64,000 bases of DNA from Sulfitobacter sp. DFL-14 (lineage in GTDB: Bacteria; Pseudomonadota; Alphaproteobacteria; Rhodobacterales; Rhodobacteraceae): assembly GCF_003335585.1 (NCBI RefSeq), contig NZ_QBFD01000015.1, forward strand, positions 258,304 to 322,303. The letters run 5' to 3'. The notes beneath the pieces were generated by a model. The model saw nothing but the letters and a program-made list of their open reading frames with translations. It was not told the DNA's origin and did not search any database. The number at the start of each line of letters is the position of its first letter. Position 1 is the first letter of the stretch. Positions 25,491 to 32,460 of the stretch are shown here, piece after piece. A program made the translations under genes and the position numbers.

Positions 25491-25511
25491 ATGCCCTTGA
25501 AAAGAGGGCAT
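25491..25511 (-). terminator. Hairpin after the histidine kinase gene
   Basis: ATGCCCT (25491-25497) pairs with AGGGCAT (25505-25511) around a 7-nt loop. On the minus strand it lies just after the kinase stop and is followed by a short G/T-rich tail, so it is a plausible weak terminator. Confidence 0.5.
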
Positions 25512-25515
25512 TGAG

Positions 25516-26607
25516 TCAGGTCAGTGGCCAGCGCAGGGTCACAACATGGCCTTTTTCACCGGAATGCGATGTCAACTCGCCCCCCAGCTGCTGCGCTGCC
25601 GCCTGCATGATGCGCATCCCCAGGCCGGTTCCGACGATGGTCTGAACACCCCCCGCAGCAGGCGGCCCGCCGTCGTCGACACAGATCAGCACATAGCTTT
25701 CGCCTTCAATCTTGCCGGTGATGTCGAAAGCCCCCTTGTCACGCCCCTCGAAGGCATATTTCGCAGCATTCGCGATGGCCTCGTTCACGATCATTCCGAC
25801 CGCTGAGGCAGCCCGGGACTGGAGCTTGCAGTGTTCCACCTCATGGCGCACGTGGATGCCCTGCGGCATCTGCGCCGAAGCCGTCTGAACCACCCGGTCA
25901 AGAAAGCCACTCAGATTTACCATGGCACCCGCATCGGACAGATACAGCGCCTCATGCAGGTTGCTGACCATGGCCAGCCGTCCCTGTACGGCCTCCAGCG
26001 CCTCGCGCGCCTCGTTTGTCTTCACCGAACGCGTCTGGATGCGGATCAGCGCCTCCAGCGCCTGAAGGGAGTTCTTGACCCTGTGATCGACCTCGCGGCG
26101 CAGCATCTCCGCAGCACCCAAGGCTTCACGCAATTCAAGGTGACGCATCACCTGCTTTGCCAGGATCTTCAGCGTGGTTCGCTGCATTTCTGTCAGCACC
26201 CTCGGCACGCGGTCCAGGACACATAATGTGCCCAACGCCACGCCATCGGCCGATGTCAGCAAAGCCCCCGCATAAAACCTGATCTGCTCATCCCCTGTGA
26301 CAAGCGGATTTGCAGCCGTGCGCGGGTCATTGGTTGTGTCCTGAACCTCCAGGTAATCGCCGGACTGGATGGCATGCGCACAAATGCTCATCTGGATGGG
26401 GGTTTCCGTCACATCCAGACCCTGAACCGCCTTGAACCACTGGCGATCCTTTTCGACCAGCGACACCAATGCGATGGGTGTCCCGCATATCTCGCCAGCA
26501 AGTCGTGCGATTTCATCGAAGCCTTCCTCGGGCGCCGTGTCCAGGATGTTGTATCCGCGCAGGAGCGCAAGGCGGATCTCTTCATCGTCAATCAGCTTGT
26601 CTGGCAT
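25516..26607 (-). CDS. GAF-domain sensor histidine kinase (HisKA_2/HWE type)
   Basis: 363 aa from ATG 26607 (an ATG at 26634 would add 9 residues). A GAF domain (about 15-155; LARLAGEICGTPIALVSLVEKDRQWFK, then GALLTSADGVALGTLCVLD) leads to the phosphoacceptor EVDHRVKNSLQ (His175) and an ATPase domain with N-box NEAIANAAKYAF and G-box GTGLGMRIM. This two-part kinase type often controls the alphaproteobacterial general stress response or light/redox signalling. No TM and no partner response regulator is nearby, so it is a soluble orphan kinase. Ligand unknown. Confidence 0.88.
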   Translation of the reverse strand: MPDKLIDDEEIRLALLRGYNILDTAPEEGFDEIARLAGEICGTPIALVSLVEKDRQWFKAVQGLDVTETPIQMSICAHAIQSGDYLEVQDTTNDPRTAANPLVTGDEQIRFYAGALLTSADGVALGTLCVLDRVPRVLTEMQRTTLKILAKQVMRHLELREALGAAEMLRREVDHRVKNSLQALEALIRIQTRSVKTNEAREALEAVQGRLAMVSNLHEALYLSDAGAMVNLSGFLDRVVQTASAQMPQGIHVRHEVEHCKLQSRAASAVGMIVNEAIANAAKYAFEGRDKGAFDITGKIEGESYVLICVDDGGPPAAGGVQTIVGTGLGMRIMQAAAQQLGGELTSHSGEKGHVVTLRWPLT

Positions 26608-26788
26608 CCAGGCTCTTTCATTGCCGCGCCGCATCCTGACGAATTGGCCCGAACGTGAATTTCACATCGGTATTGTTGAATTGATCTGCCGGTTCAAGGT
26701 TGGTCGGGCGCTTACCTCCGGGCAGGCAGGAACCCTCCTTCGGGCGCAACCTGCGCAGGGCCCGCAACCTGACCGGCCAGTGCAGAGG

Positions 26789-27580
26789 TCAGCCGCCCAG
26801 CACAGCCCTGACCATGTCGCTTTCGGGATCGGCCAAGGCATCGATCACGTCAAAATGATGCTTGCCCTCGACAACGACCTGCCGCGCACCCCAGACCCGC
26901 GAGAGCTGCTCGGACTGTTCAAGAAAGGCGGGCCGTTCATCCGCACCGACCCAGACGGTCACATTGACGCCGTGCGGCGGGCTCATGTTGACCGGGCTTT
27001 CCGCCTGTGCCTCTGCCGCGTCGATCCCCAGAATTTCGTTCATCGATGTCTGCGTCAGCGGTGCAAGGTCGGCAACGGCGGAAATCGGGGCGATATTCGC
27101 GATCCGGTCGCGCACCTCGGACGGCAGCACCAGCGGATCGGTCATCCGCGACACCAGATGCCCGCCCGCCGAATGGCCCGCAAGCGACAATGTGCCGAAT
27201 GTCCGCCTGGAAATCTCGGTAACGGCGGCTGCAATCTGGGTGGTGATTTCACCGATGCGCACATCGGGGCACAGATCATAGGATGGCATGGCGACAGCCC
27301 AGCCGCGCGACAGCGGCCCCGCAGCCAGGTGGGACCAATAGCTGCTGTCGAATGCCTTCCAGTAACCGCCATGAACAAAAATCACGGTCCCGCGCGACAC
27401 GCCTTCGGGCTGAAAGAAATCAAAGACCTGCCTGTCAGATGGGCCATATGACACCCCGATTTGCGCCCGCGCCCCCAGCTCCTGGCGAAAAGCAGCAGCT
27501 GCTTTTTCCCATTTCGGAGGGTATGTTTCAGCGCCCTCGATATGGCCGGAATTGTCATAGGCATCGTCAAACTGCGTCAT
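26789..27580 (-). CDS. Alpha/beta hydrolase (arylformamidase/esterase-like)
   Basis: 263 aa from ATG 27580 (AGAGGA upstream). It has the oxyanion motif HGGYW (VIFVHGGYWKAFDSS), nucleophile GHSAGGH, an acidic residue near WVGADERPAF and the catalytic His in GKHHFDV. HGGYW plus GHSAGG is the pattern of kynurenine formamidases and HSL-type esterases; formamidase would hydrolyse N-formylkynurenine, but no other tryptophan-catabolic gene is nearby. The reaction is therefore uncertain. It is divergent from gabD across 97 bp. Confidence 0.82.
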   Translation of the reverse strand: MTQFDDAYDNSGHIEGAETYPPKWEKAAAAFRQELGARAQIGVSYGPSDRQVFDFFQPEGVSRGTVIFVHGGYWKAFDSSYWSHLAAGPLSRGWAVAMPSYDLCPDVRIGEITTQIAAAVTEISRRTFGTLSLAGHSAGGHLVSRMTDPLVLPSEVRDRIANIAPISAVADLAPLTQTSMNEILGIDAAEAQAESPVNMSPPHGVNVTVWVGADERPAFLEQSEQLSRVWGARQVVVEGKHHFDVIDALADPESDMVRAVLGG

Positions 27581-27677
27581 AAGTCGTCCTCTGGATAGTG
27601 CCCCGAAACCAAACGGGAACTGGACAATCATAGCCAATGTTGCTTTGGGTTCCACAAACAAAAGCGGAGACAACCAA

Positions 27678-29153
27678 ATGACAGACGCAAAAACCGATCT
27701 GAAATCCATGCTCAAGGATCCCGGCCTCCTGGAAACCCGCGCCTATATCGGTGGCAAATGGGTGGACGGCGAGGACGGCACATTTGACGTAACCAATCCC
27801 GCCCGCGGCGATGTGATCGCCAAGGTTGCGGACCTGAGCCGCGCGCAGGTCGCAGGTGCCATCGCACAGGCCGAAAAGGAGCAAAAGGAATGGGCCGCCT
27901 GGACCGGCAAGGAACGCGCCAACGTACTGCGCAAGTGGTTCGACCTGATGATGGAGAACCAGGACGATCTTGGCACGATCCTCACCGCGGAACAGGGCAA
28001 GCCGCTGGCCGAAGCCAAAGGCGAAATCGCCTATGGCGCGTCTTTCATCGAATTCTTCGGCGAAGAAGCCAAACGCATCTACGGCGAAACCATTCCCGGT
28101 CATCAGCGCGACAAACGCATCACGGTGATCAAGCAGCCCATCGGCGTTGCGGCCTCGATCACGCCCTGGAACTTCCCCAATGCGATGATCACCCGCAAGG
28201 CTGCCCCCGCACTGGCCGCAGGCTGCGCCTTCGTCGCCCGTCCCGCTGCGGAAACACCGCTGTCGGCCATCGTCATGGGGGTCCTGGCCGAACGCGCCGG
28301 CATCCCTGCCGGGGTGTTCAACGTGGTGCCCTCCTCGTCCTCCTCTGCCGTGGGCAAGGAATTCTGCGAAAACCCTGCCGTGCGCAAACTGACCTTCACC
28401 GGTTCCACCGAAGTCGGTCGCATCCTGCTGCGCCAGGCCGCCGATCAGGTCATGAAATGTTCCATGGAACTGGGCGGCAACGCCCCCTTCATCGTCTTTG
28501 ACGACGCCGATCTCGACGCTGCGGTCGAAGGCGCGATCTTGTGCAAGTTCCGCAACAACGGCCAGACCTGCGTCTGCGCCAACCGCATCTATGTCCAGGC
28601 AGGCGTCTACGACGCCTTCGCTGCCAAACTGAAAGACCGCGTCAGCAAGATGAAGGTCGGCGATGGCTTCGCGGAGGGCGTCGAACTGGGGCCGCTGATC
28701 AACGGTGACGCCAGCGAAAAGGTCAGGGAACATGTGGAGGACGCTGTTTCCAAGGGCGCCCAGATCGTTCTGGGATCGACAGAAGAAAAGCTCGCGGGCA
28801 ACTTCCTCGCGCCGACCATCATCACCGGCGTGACCCAGGACATGAAAGTCTCCAAGGAAGAGACATTCGGCCCCCTCGCCCCGCTGTTCAAGTTCGAAAA
28901 CGAAGACGATGTGATCGCAATGGCCAATGACACGATCTTCGGCCTCGCTTCCTACTTCTATGCCAAGGACCTGAGCCGCGTCTACAAGGTGGCCGAGGCG
29001 CTGGAATACGGCATCGTCGGCGTGAACACCGGGATCATCTCCACCGAGGTTGCACCCTTCGGCGGCGTCAAGCAATCCGGCCTGGGCCGCGAAGGCAGCC
29101 ACCACGGGATCGAAGATTATCTCGAAATGAAATACATCTGCATGTCCGTCTGA
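27678..29153 (+). CDS. gabD: NAD(P)-dependent succinate-semialdehyde dehydrogenase
   Basis: 491 aa from ATG 27678 with GGAG 9 nt upstream. Aldehyde dehydrogenase superfamily motifs are present: ITPWNFPNAMITRKAAPALAAGC, catalytic Glu in ELGGNAPFIVFD and catalytic Cys in NNGQTCVCANR. The family-specific text near the C-terminus (YGIVGVNTGIISTEVAPFGGVKQSGLGREGS) is typical of GabD-type enzymes, which oxidise succinic semialdehyde to succinate in GABA/4-hydroxybutyrate use. No GABA transaminase is nearby. It ends 30 bp before a repeat-type hairpin. Confidence 0.92.
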   Translation: MTDAKTDLKSMLKDPGLLETRAYIGGKWVDGEDGTFDVTNPARGDVIAKVADLSRAQVAGAIAQAEKEQKEWAAWTGKERANVLRKWFDLMMENQDDLGTILTAEQGKPLAEAKGEIAYGASFIEFFGEEAKRIYGETIPGHQRDKRITVIKQPIGVAASITPWNFPNAMITRKAAPALAAGCAFVARPAAETPLSAIVMGVLAERAGIPAGVFNVVPSSSSSAVGKEFCENPAVRKLTFTGSTEVGRILLRQAADQVMKCSMELGGNAPFIVFDDADLDAAVEGAILCKFRNNGQTCVCANRIYVQAGVYDAFAAKLKDRVSKMKVGDGFAEGVELGPLINGDASEKVREHVEDAVSKGAQIVLGSTEEKLAGNFLAPTIITGVTQDMKVSKEETFGPLAPLFKFENEDDVIAMANDTIFGLASYFYAKDLSRVYKVAEALEYGIVGVNTGIISTEVAPFGGVKQSGLGREGSHHGIEDYLEMKYICMSV

Positions 29154-29182
29154 CTGTCCGGTCGCCACGGACGAAACACATC

Positions 29183-29221
29183 CCCTCTCCCCCACGGGGG
29201 AGAGGGTTAGGGTGAGGGGGG
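29183..29221. repeat. Dispersed hairpin repeat of the CCCTCTCCCCC / GGGGGAGAGGG type
   Basis: An 11-bp arm CCCTCTCCCCC (29183-29193) pairs with GGGGGAGAGGG (29196-29206), followed by TTAGGGTGAGGGGGG. This text is familiar to me as a common intergenic element in many proteobacteria. It lies between the convergent gabD and lysozyme genes, and the 3' end of the lysozyme gene (stop at 29207) abuts it. It may terminate both. Only one copy is seen here. Confidence 0.75.
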
Positions 29222-29989
29222 CGCCCGTTCCTCAAGCGCAGGGCCAGCAATCACCGCCGGATCGATCCTCGCCATCTCCGCATCGAACCGGGCCCATGTG
29301 ATCGACGCCCGGTTGCCTGCATATCCGTGATAATGCGACTTGCCGGTGACATTGGGCAAACCGGCCCAGATCTTCGCCAGATTGTTCATGAAAGCCACGC
29401 GCCCCAGCCTGCCCGCGCGGAATTCATGCAGACCCGCCTCCGCCAACAGGACATCTGCCAGACGGTCCTGAACAGCGGGGCTGAACCTTGTATTCGGGGC
29501 GATCCCCAGTTTTGCCACAACCCGGCGCAAGGTTGCGGGGATGAACTGGTACCTGCCGATGGCATGCGGCTGGCCCGGTGTTTCCTCGATCCAGCGGTAA
29601 ATTTCGGCCAGTGTCATCTGTGTCGGGGGTTTCGGCGTTTTGACGCGCGCCCCATGCTGGACGGCCTCATAACCATCGCGCCGCGATTCCGCCACACCGA
29701 TCAGCGCCCGTAGCCGCGCAACATCCAAACCCTGCGCCAGCACCGGCGACGCATTGTCAAAGGCAGGTTCATGGGCGGGCCTTTCCGCGAACATGCCGGC
29801 CGCGGCACGGCCCACGAACAGGCTGGGGGTCCCCTTGCTGTTATGCGAAAGCGCAGGCGTCGCAATCAACCCGCCCCGCGCGCCGCCCCAGTTCCCTTGC
29901 GAAAACAAGGATCCGCTTTCGGCGCGGGCAATGTTGCACGGAACCGATGCGCAAAGCACTGCCAGCAGAATTGGGGAAACGACGCGCAT
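29207..29989 (-). CDS. Secreted lysozyme-like protein (lambda-endolysin/GH104-like)
   Basis: 260 aa from ATG 29989 with a signal peptide (MRVVSPILLAVLCASVPCNIARA). The C-terminal half (about 90-250) resembles phage lambda R-type lysozyme: IGVAESRRDGY with candidate catalytic Glu101, HAIGRYQFIPATLRRVV, FSPAVQDRLADVLL and FMNNLAKIWAGLPNVTG. These match the lambda text GRYQLLSRWW / SPKSQDAVAL / IWASLPG in order. Such enzymes cleave peptidoglycan glycans. Here the Sec signal, N-terminal extension and absence of holin or phage genes suggest a cellular role in wall remodelling, or a toxin. Confidence 0.72.
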   Translation of the reverse strand: MRVVSPILLAVLCASVPCNIARAESGSLFSQGNWGGARGGLIATPALSHNSKGTPSLFVGRAAAGMFAERPAHEPAFDNASPVLAQGLDVARLRALIGVAESRRDGYEAVQHGARVKTPKPPTQMTLAEIYRWIEETPGQPHAIGRYQFIPATLRRVVAKLGIAPNTRFSPAVQDRLADVLLAEAGLHEFRAGRLGRVAFMNNLAKIWAGLPNVTGKSHYHGYAGNRASITWARFDAEMARIDPAVIAGPALEERAPPSP

Positions 29990-30182
29990 CACGGCTCCGG
30001 CCTGAGGGACCAGGGCAGACTGGCAGTTGCGCCCTAATATTCCGTAACCGTCGCCACCAGGAAGCCGCGCTGCGATTGCAAGCCCCTTACCACGCCCGCG
30101 CCGGGCCGCAAGAAGCGGTCTGCCGCCGACACCCTGCGTTCTGCGCAAGCTGCCGCCGACGCGGTGGCAGGCGGGAAACCCC

Positions 30183-30220
30183 CTGCCCATATCCGGGTTG
30201 GCACCACAACCGGTGGGCAG
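30183..30220 (+). promoter_or_regulatory. 5'-leader hairpin of the exported protein gene
   Basis: CTGCCCA (30183-30189), CCGG (30193-30196) and TTG (30198-30200) pair with CAA (30207-30209), CCGG (30210-30213) and TGGGCAG (30214-30220). This is a three-part stem about 45 nt before the ATG at 30265. It does not cover the AAGGAAAA ribosome site, so a direct occlusion role is not obvious. The surrounding spacer 29990-30264 has no gene. Confidence 0.4.
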
Positions 30221-30264
30221 GATGCCTGCCGGTCTCTCGCCTTAACTGACTGAAAGGAAAACCT

Positions 30265-30714
30265 ATGACCTTTTCGAAAATCACCCGGACCCTCGTCGGA
30301 TCGACAGCTCTTGCGGCCGCATTCTCCATGCCGCTGATGGCGCAGGAAGCACCGGCAACCTCGCCGACACCTGAACAGCCGACAACCGAAGTCGCACCCG
30401 CGGCCACCGCCGAGATCAACAGCGTCACGACGGAGGCGATCGAAAACGGCACGGCTGTCGCTGTTACGTCTGACGATGCGGTGATCGGCAAGATCGAGAC
30501 CGTGACCGCTTTGGAAGACGGCATGAACCGCTATGAGATCGCCCTGGGTGATTCATATGATGTCGAAGGCGGCCGCGTGTCGATCCAGAGTGCTGACAAG
30601 CTGAATGCCGAAGGCCAGCTCGAACTGGAAGTCACCGAACAGGAATTCGCCGCCGCAGTCCAGCAGCAGCTGGGCAATGGCGCAGGGACGGGCACCGAGA
30701 CGCAGACAAACTGA
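30265..30714 (+). CDS. Exported protein with a PRC-barrel-like domain
   Basis: 149 aa. The signal peptide (about 1-27, MTFSKITRTLVGSTALAAAFSMPLMAQ) is followed by a Pro/Thr/Ala-rich linker and a compact domain at about 55-135 (AVAVTSDDAVIGKIETVTALEDGMNRYEIAL, then VSIQSADKL) that reads like a PRC-barrel. The tail is Gly/Thr/Gln-rich. AAGGAAAA lies upstream. Probably periplasmic; function unknown. It is followed by a very strong terminator, so it is likely a monocistronic, well expressed transcript. Confidence 0.72.
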   Translation: MTFSKITRTLVGSTALAAAFSMPLMAQEAPATSPTPEQPTTEVAPAATAEINSVTTEAIENGTAVAVTSDDAVIGKIETVTALEDGMNRYEIALGDSYDVEGGRVSIQSADKLNAEGQLELEVTEQEFAAAVQQQLGNGAGTGTETQTN

Positions 30715-30754
30715 CTTCTCCCGGTTTGAACCCAAGACTGCCTCGGCTGTCCCG

Positions 30755-30792
30755 GGGGTCGGTTCTGCTACGGCAGATCCGGCCCCTTTTTT
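30755..30792 (+). terminator. Strong terminator with a UNCG tetraloop
   Basis: Fourteen positions (30755-30768) pair with 30773-30786, with one G-U pair and one T-T mismatch, closing a C(TACG)G tetraloop, followed by TTTTTT (30787-30792). It starts 41 nt after the stop of the exported protein gene. Confidence 0.9.
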
Positions 30793-30862
30793 GTCAGGGT
30801 GGACACGGGCGGATGAGCATCGACCACATTCGGAAATAACGATTGCCTGAGCGCCACTCATC

Positions 30863-30890
30863 AAAAAACCCGGAGCATCTCTGCTCCGGG
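30863..30890 (-). terminator. Intrinsic terminator of hsp20
   Basis: CCCGGAGCA (30869-30877) pairs with TGCTCCGGG (30882-30890); reading the minus strand, the stem is followed by TTTTTT (AAAAAA at 30863-30868). It lies about 70 nt past the hsp20 stop. Confidence 0.88.
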
Positions 30891-30960
30891 CCCGGTCCGT
30901 CTTGAGTGAGGTTCAGACCGTGATCCGCCCCTTGGGGCCGACCAGCGTGAACCGGCCGCC

Positions 30961-31431
30961 TCAGTTGACGGATTTCGCGTCGACGACATCCTTGTCCAGC
31001 ACCTTGGTATCCGATGCGATCTGGATCTGGCGGGGCTTCAGTGCCTCGGGAACCTGGCGCTGCAGTTCGACGTGCAGCATCCCGTTGGAATGCGCGGCAC
31101 CCGTCACCTGGACGTGATCCGCCAGATGGAACCGGCGTTCGAATGCCCGTGTTGCGATACCGCGATGCAGATAGGTCTTTTCTTCATCCGCGTCCGCTTT
31201 GCGCGCAGACACGATCAGTGCCTTTTCACGGACCTCGACGCTCAGGTCAGCGTCGGCAAAACCTGCCACCGCAATCGAAATGCGATAGCTGTCGTCGTCG
31301 AGTTTCTCGATGTTGTAAGGGGGGTAGCTGGGGGTTGCCCCATCATTGCTCAACACGCGGTCCATCATGTTGGCGATCTGGTCAAAGCCAACGCTGGAAC
31401 GGTAAAGCGGTGCAAAATCATAAGTACGCAT
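30961..31431 (-). CDS. Small heat-shock protein, Hsp20/IbpA family
   Basis: 156 aa. The start MRTYDFAPLYRSSVGFDQIANMMD, the alpha-crystallin domain (YRISIAVAGFADADLSVEVREKALIVSARK), the RAFERRFHLADHVQVTGA strand and NGMLHVELQR (the GVL-like strand), then PEALKPRQIQI (I-x-I tail) are typical of IbpA-type holdases, which bind unfolded proteins for later refolding by DnaK. GAGGATG precedes the ATG. It has its own heat-shock promoter and structured leader, and its own terminator. Confidence 0.95.
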   Translation of the reverse strand: MRTYDFAPLYRSSVGFDQIANMMDRVLSNDGATPSYPPYNIEKLDDDSYRISIAVAGFADADLSVEVREKALIVSARKADADEEKTYLHRGIATRAFERRFHLADHVQVTGAAHSNGMLHVELQRQVPEALKPRQIQIASDTKVLDKDVVDAKSVN

Positions 31432-31464
31432 GTGTCATCCTCATCTTCGAGCGATTAACGATAT

Positions 31465-31524
31465 GGACCTTCCACCATTGGACAGGTCCGGCCTTGTTGT
31501 CAGGACCCTGCAGAGGCGTCCTGA
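31465..31524 (-). promoter_or_regulatory. Structured hsp20 5'-leader (possible ROSE-like thermometer)
   Basis: Between the predicted start of transcription (about 31526) and the ATG (31431) the ~95-nt leader can form two hairpins: TCAGGAC (31500-31506) with GTCCTGA (31518-31524), and GGACCT (31465-31470) with AGGTCC (31484-31489). Leader length and hsp20 context fit alphaproteobacterial ROSE thermometers, but the hallmark UUGCU-type pairing over the ribosome site is not evident. Confidence 0.4.
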
Positions 31525-31532
31525 TACCGAAG

Positions 31533-31561
31533 ATGTGGGAATACCATATCGGGGTTTCAAG
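31533..31561 (-). promoter_or_regulatory. RpoH (sigma-32) type heat-shock promoter
   Basis: On the minus strand CTTGAAA (31555-31561) and CCCACAT (31533-31539) are separated by 15 nt. The E. coli sigma-32 consensus is CTTGAAA, 11-16 nt, CCCCATNT, so the -35 is exact and the -10 has one mismatch in the first seven bases. It lies just after the stop of the protease gene and drives hsp20. Confidence 0.8.
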
Positions 31562-31575
31562 ACCCCGCTGACAGA

Positions 31576-32391
31576 TCAGGGGCGCACGAACTTTGCGCCC
31601 GTATCCGTGCTGCGTTGCCCGGCCAGGATGCTCTTGCTGCCGCTGCCACTGACCGGGAACACACCTTTTCCGGCGACCAGTTCCGCCTGCAACAATGCCA
31701 GCGGCGTGGACAGTGCCGTGCCGAGAGAGACCGTTTCCCCCTCGACCTCTGCCTTGGCCGAGACCACGGAGACGACATGGGCCTCGCCGTTTTCCAGCGA
31801 AAAGATCGGTGCGCCGCTTGATCCGAAATCGACCGAACAGGAGGTGACGAGAACGCCCTCTTGCTGTGCGATCACCCTGCAGAGTTCTTGCAGAGAGGGC
31901 GCTTCGGACCGGTCTTTGGCGTAGCTGACCACACCAACGGAATCCCCCGGTCTGGGGCGTGCGGCTGTGCCGAAAGGCTTGATCGTCGTGTTATTGATGG
32001 GCCGCTGCAACTCCAGCAGCGCGAGATCATTGCGCACCCGATCGGATGAGACGACATCGTCATAAACGTAATCGGGGTGCACCACCGCCCTGCGGATGTC
32101 CCGGTAGGCCCCGGCGCGGCCGTTTCGCCACCCGGCAAGAAAGCGCACCTTGCTGTGATCCACACGCTGTTTCGTCTCGCGGTCGAACAGGCAATGCGCC
32201 GCGGTAAGCACAAGACGGGGGGCGATCAGCGTGCCGGTGCAAAATCCGCTTCCGGCGATATCCAGTCGCCCCACGGCCTCCCATGCGGCGGCATCATCAC
32301 CGGAATCCAGACGCTTGAGCCGGGCATCCTGCGCTGCAACCGCCGTTGCGGTGACGACCACCATCAAAGTAAATGCCAGTAAGCGCCGCAC
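31576..32391 (-). CDS. Trypsin-like serine protease, secreted
   Basis: 271 aa from a GTG at 32391. Signal peptide about 1-20 (ending VAAQDA). The S1 triad is complete: His66 in TAAHC, Asp122 in NDLALLEL and Ser192 in DFGSSGAPIF. The specificity and disulfide positions include Cys51/Cys67 and Cys171/Cys185. The GSSGAP nucleophile loop with Ser in place of the usual Asp (GDSGGP) occurs in some bacterial S1 members. The C-terminal 35 residues are an extension. Probably periplasmic or secreted, role unknown. Confidence 0.88.
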   Translation of the reverse strand: MRRLLAFTLMVVVTATAVAAQDARLKRLDSGDDAAAWEAVGRLDIAGSGFCTGTLIAPRLVLTAAHCLFDRETKQRVDHSKVRFLAGWRNGRAGAYRDIRRAVVHPDYVYDDVVSSDRVRNDLALLELQRPINNTTIKPFGTAARPRPGDSVGVVSYAKDRSEAPSLQELCRVIAQQEGVLVTSCSVDFGSSGAPIFSLENGEAHVVSVVSAKAEVEGETVSLGTALSTPLALLQAELVAGKGVFPVSGSGSKSILAGQRSTDTGAKFVRP

Positions 32392-32460
32392 GAATATCCC
32401 CTAAGCCAAGCCACTCGTGCCTTGTTATGGACAACTTGCGGCAAAAATTGGGCAGCACCC

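Noticed and set aside
27567..29195. 542-aa open frame on the minus strand opposite gabD
   Set aside because: It is the complementary-strand shadow of a clear aldehyde dehydrogenase; the protein is low complexity, shows no family motif and has no ribosome site.
29207..29989. Prophage remnant around the lysozyme-like gene
   Set aside because: No holin, structural or integrase gene nearby and the protein has its own signal peptide; neighbours are ordinary housekeeping genes.
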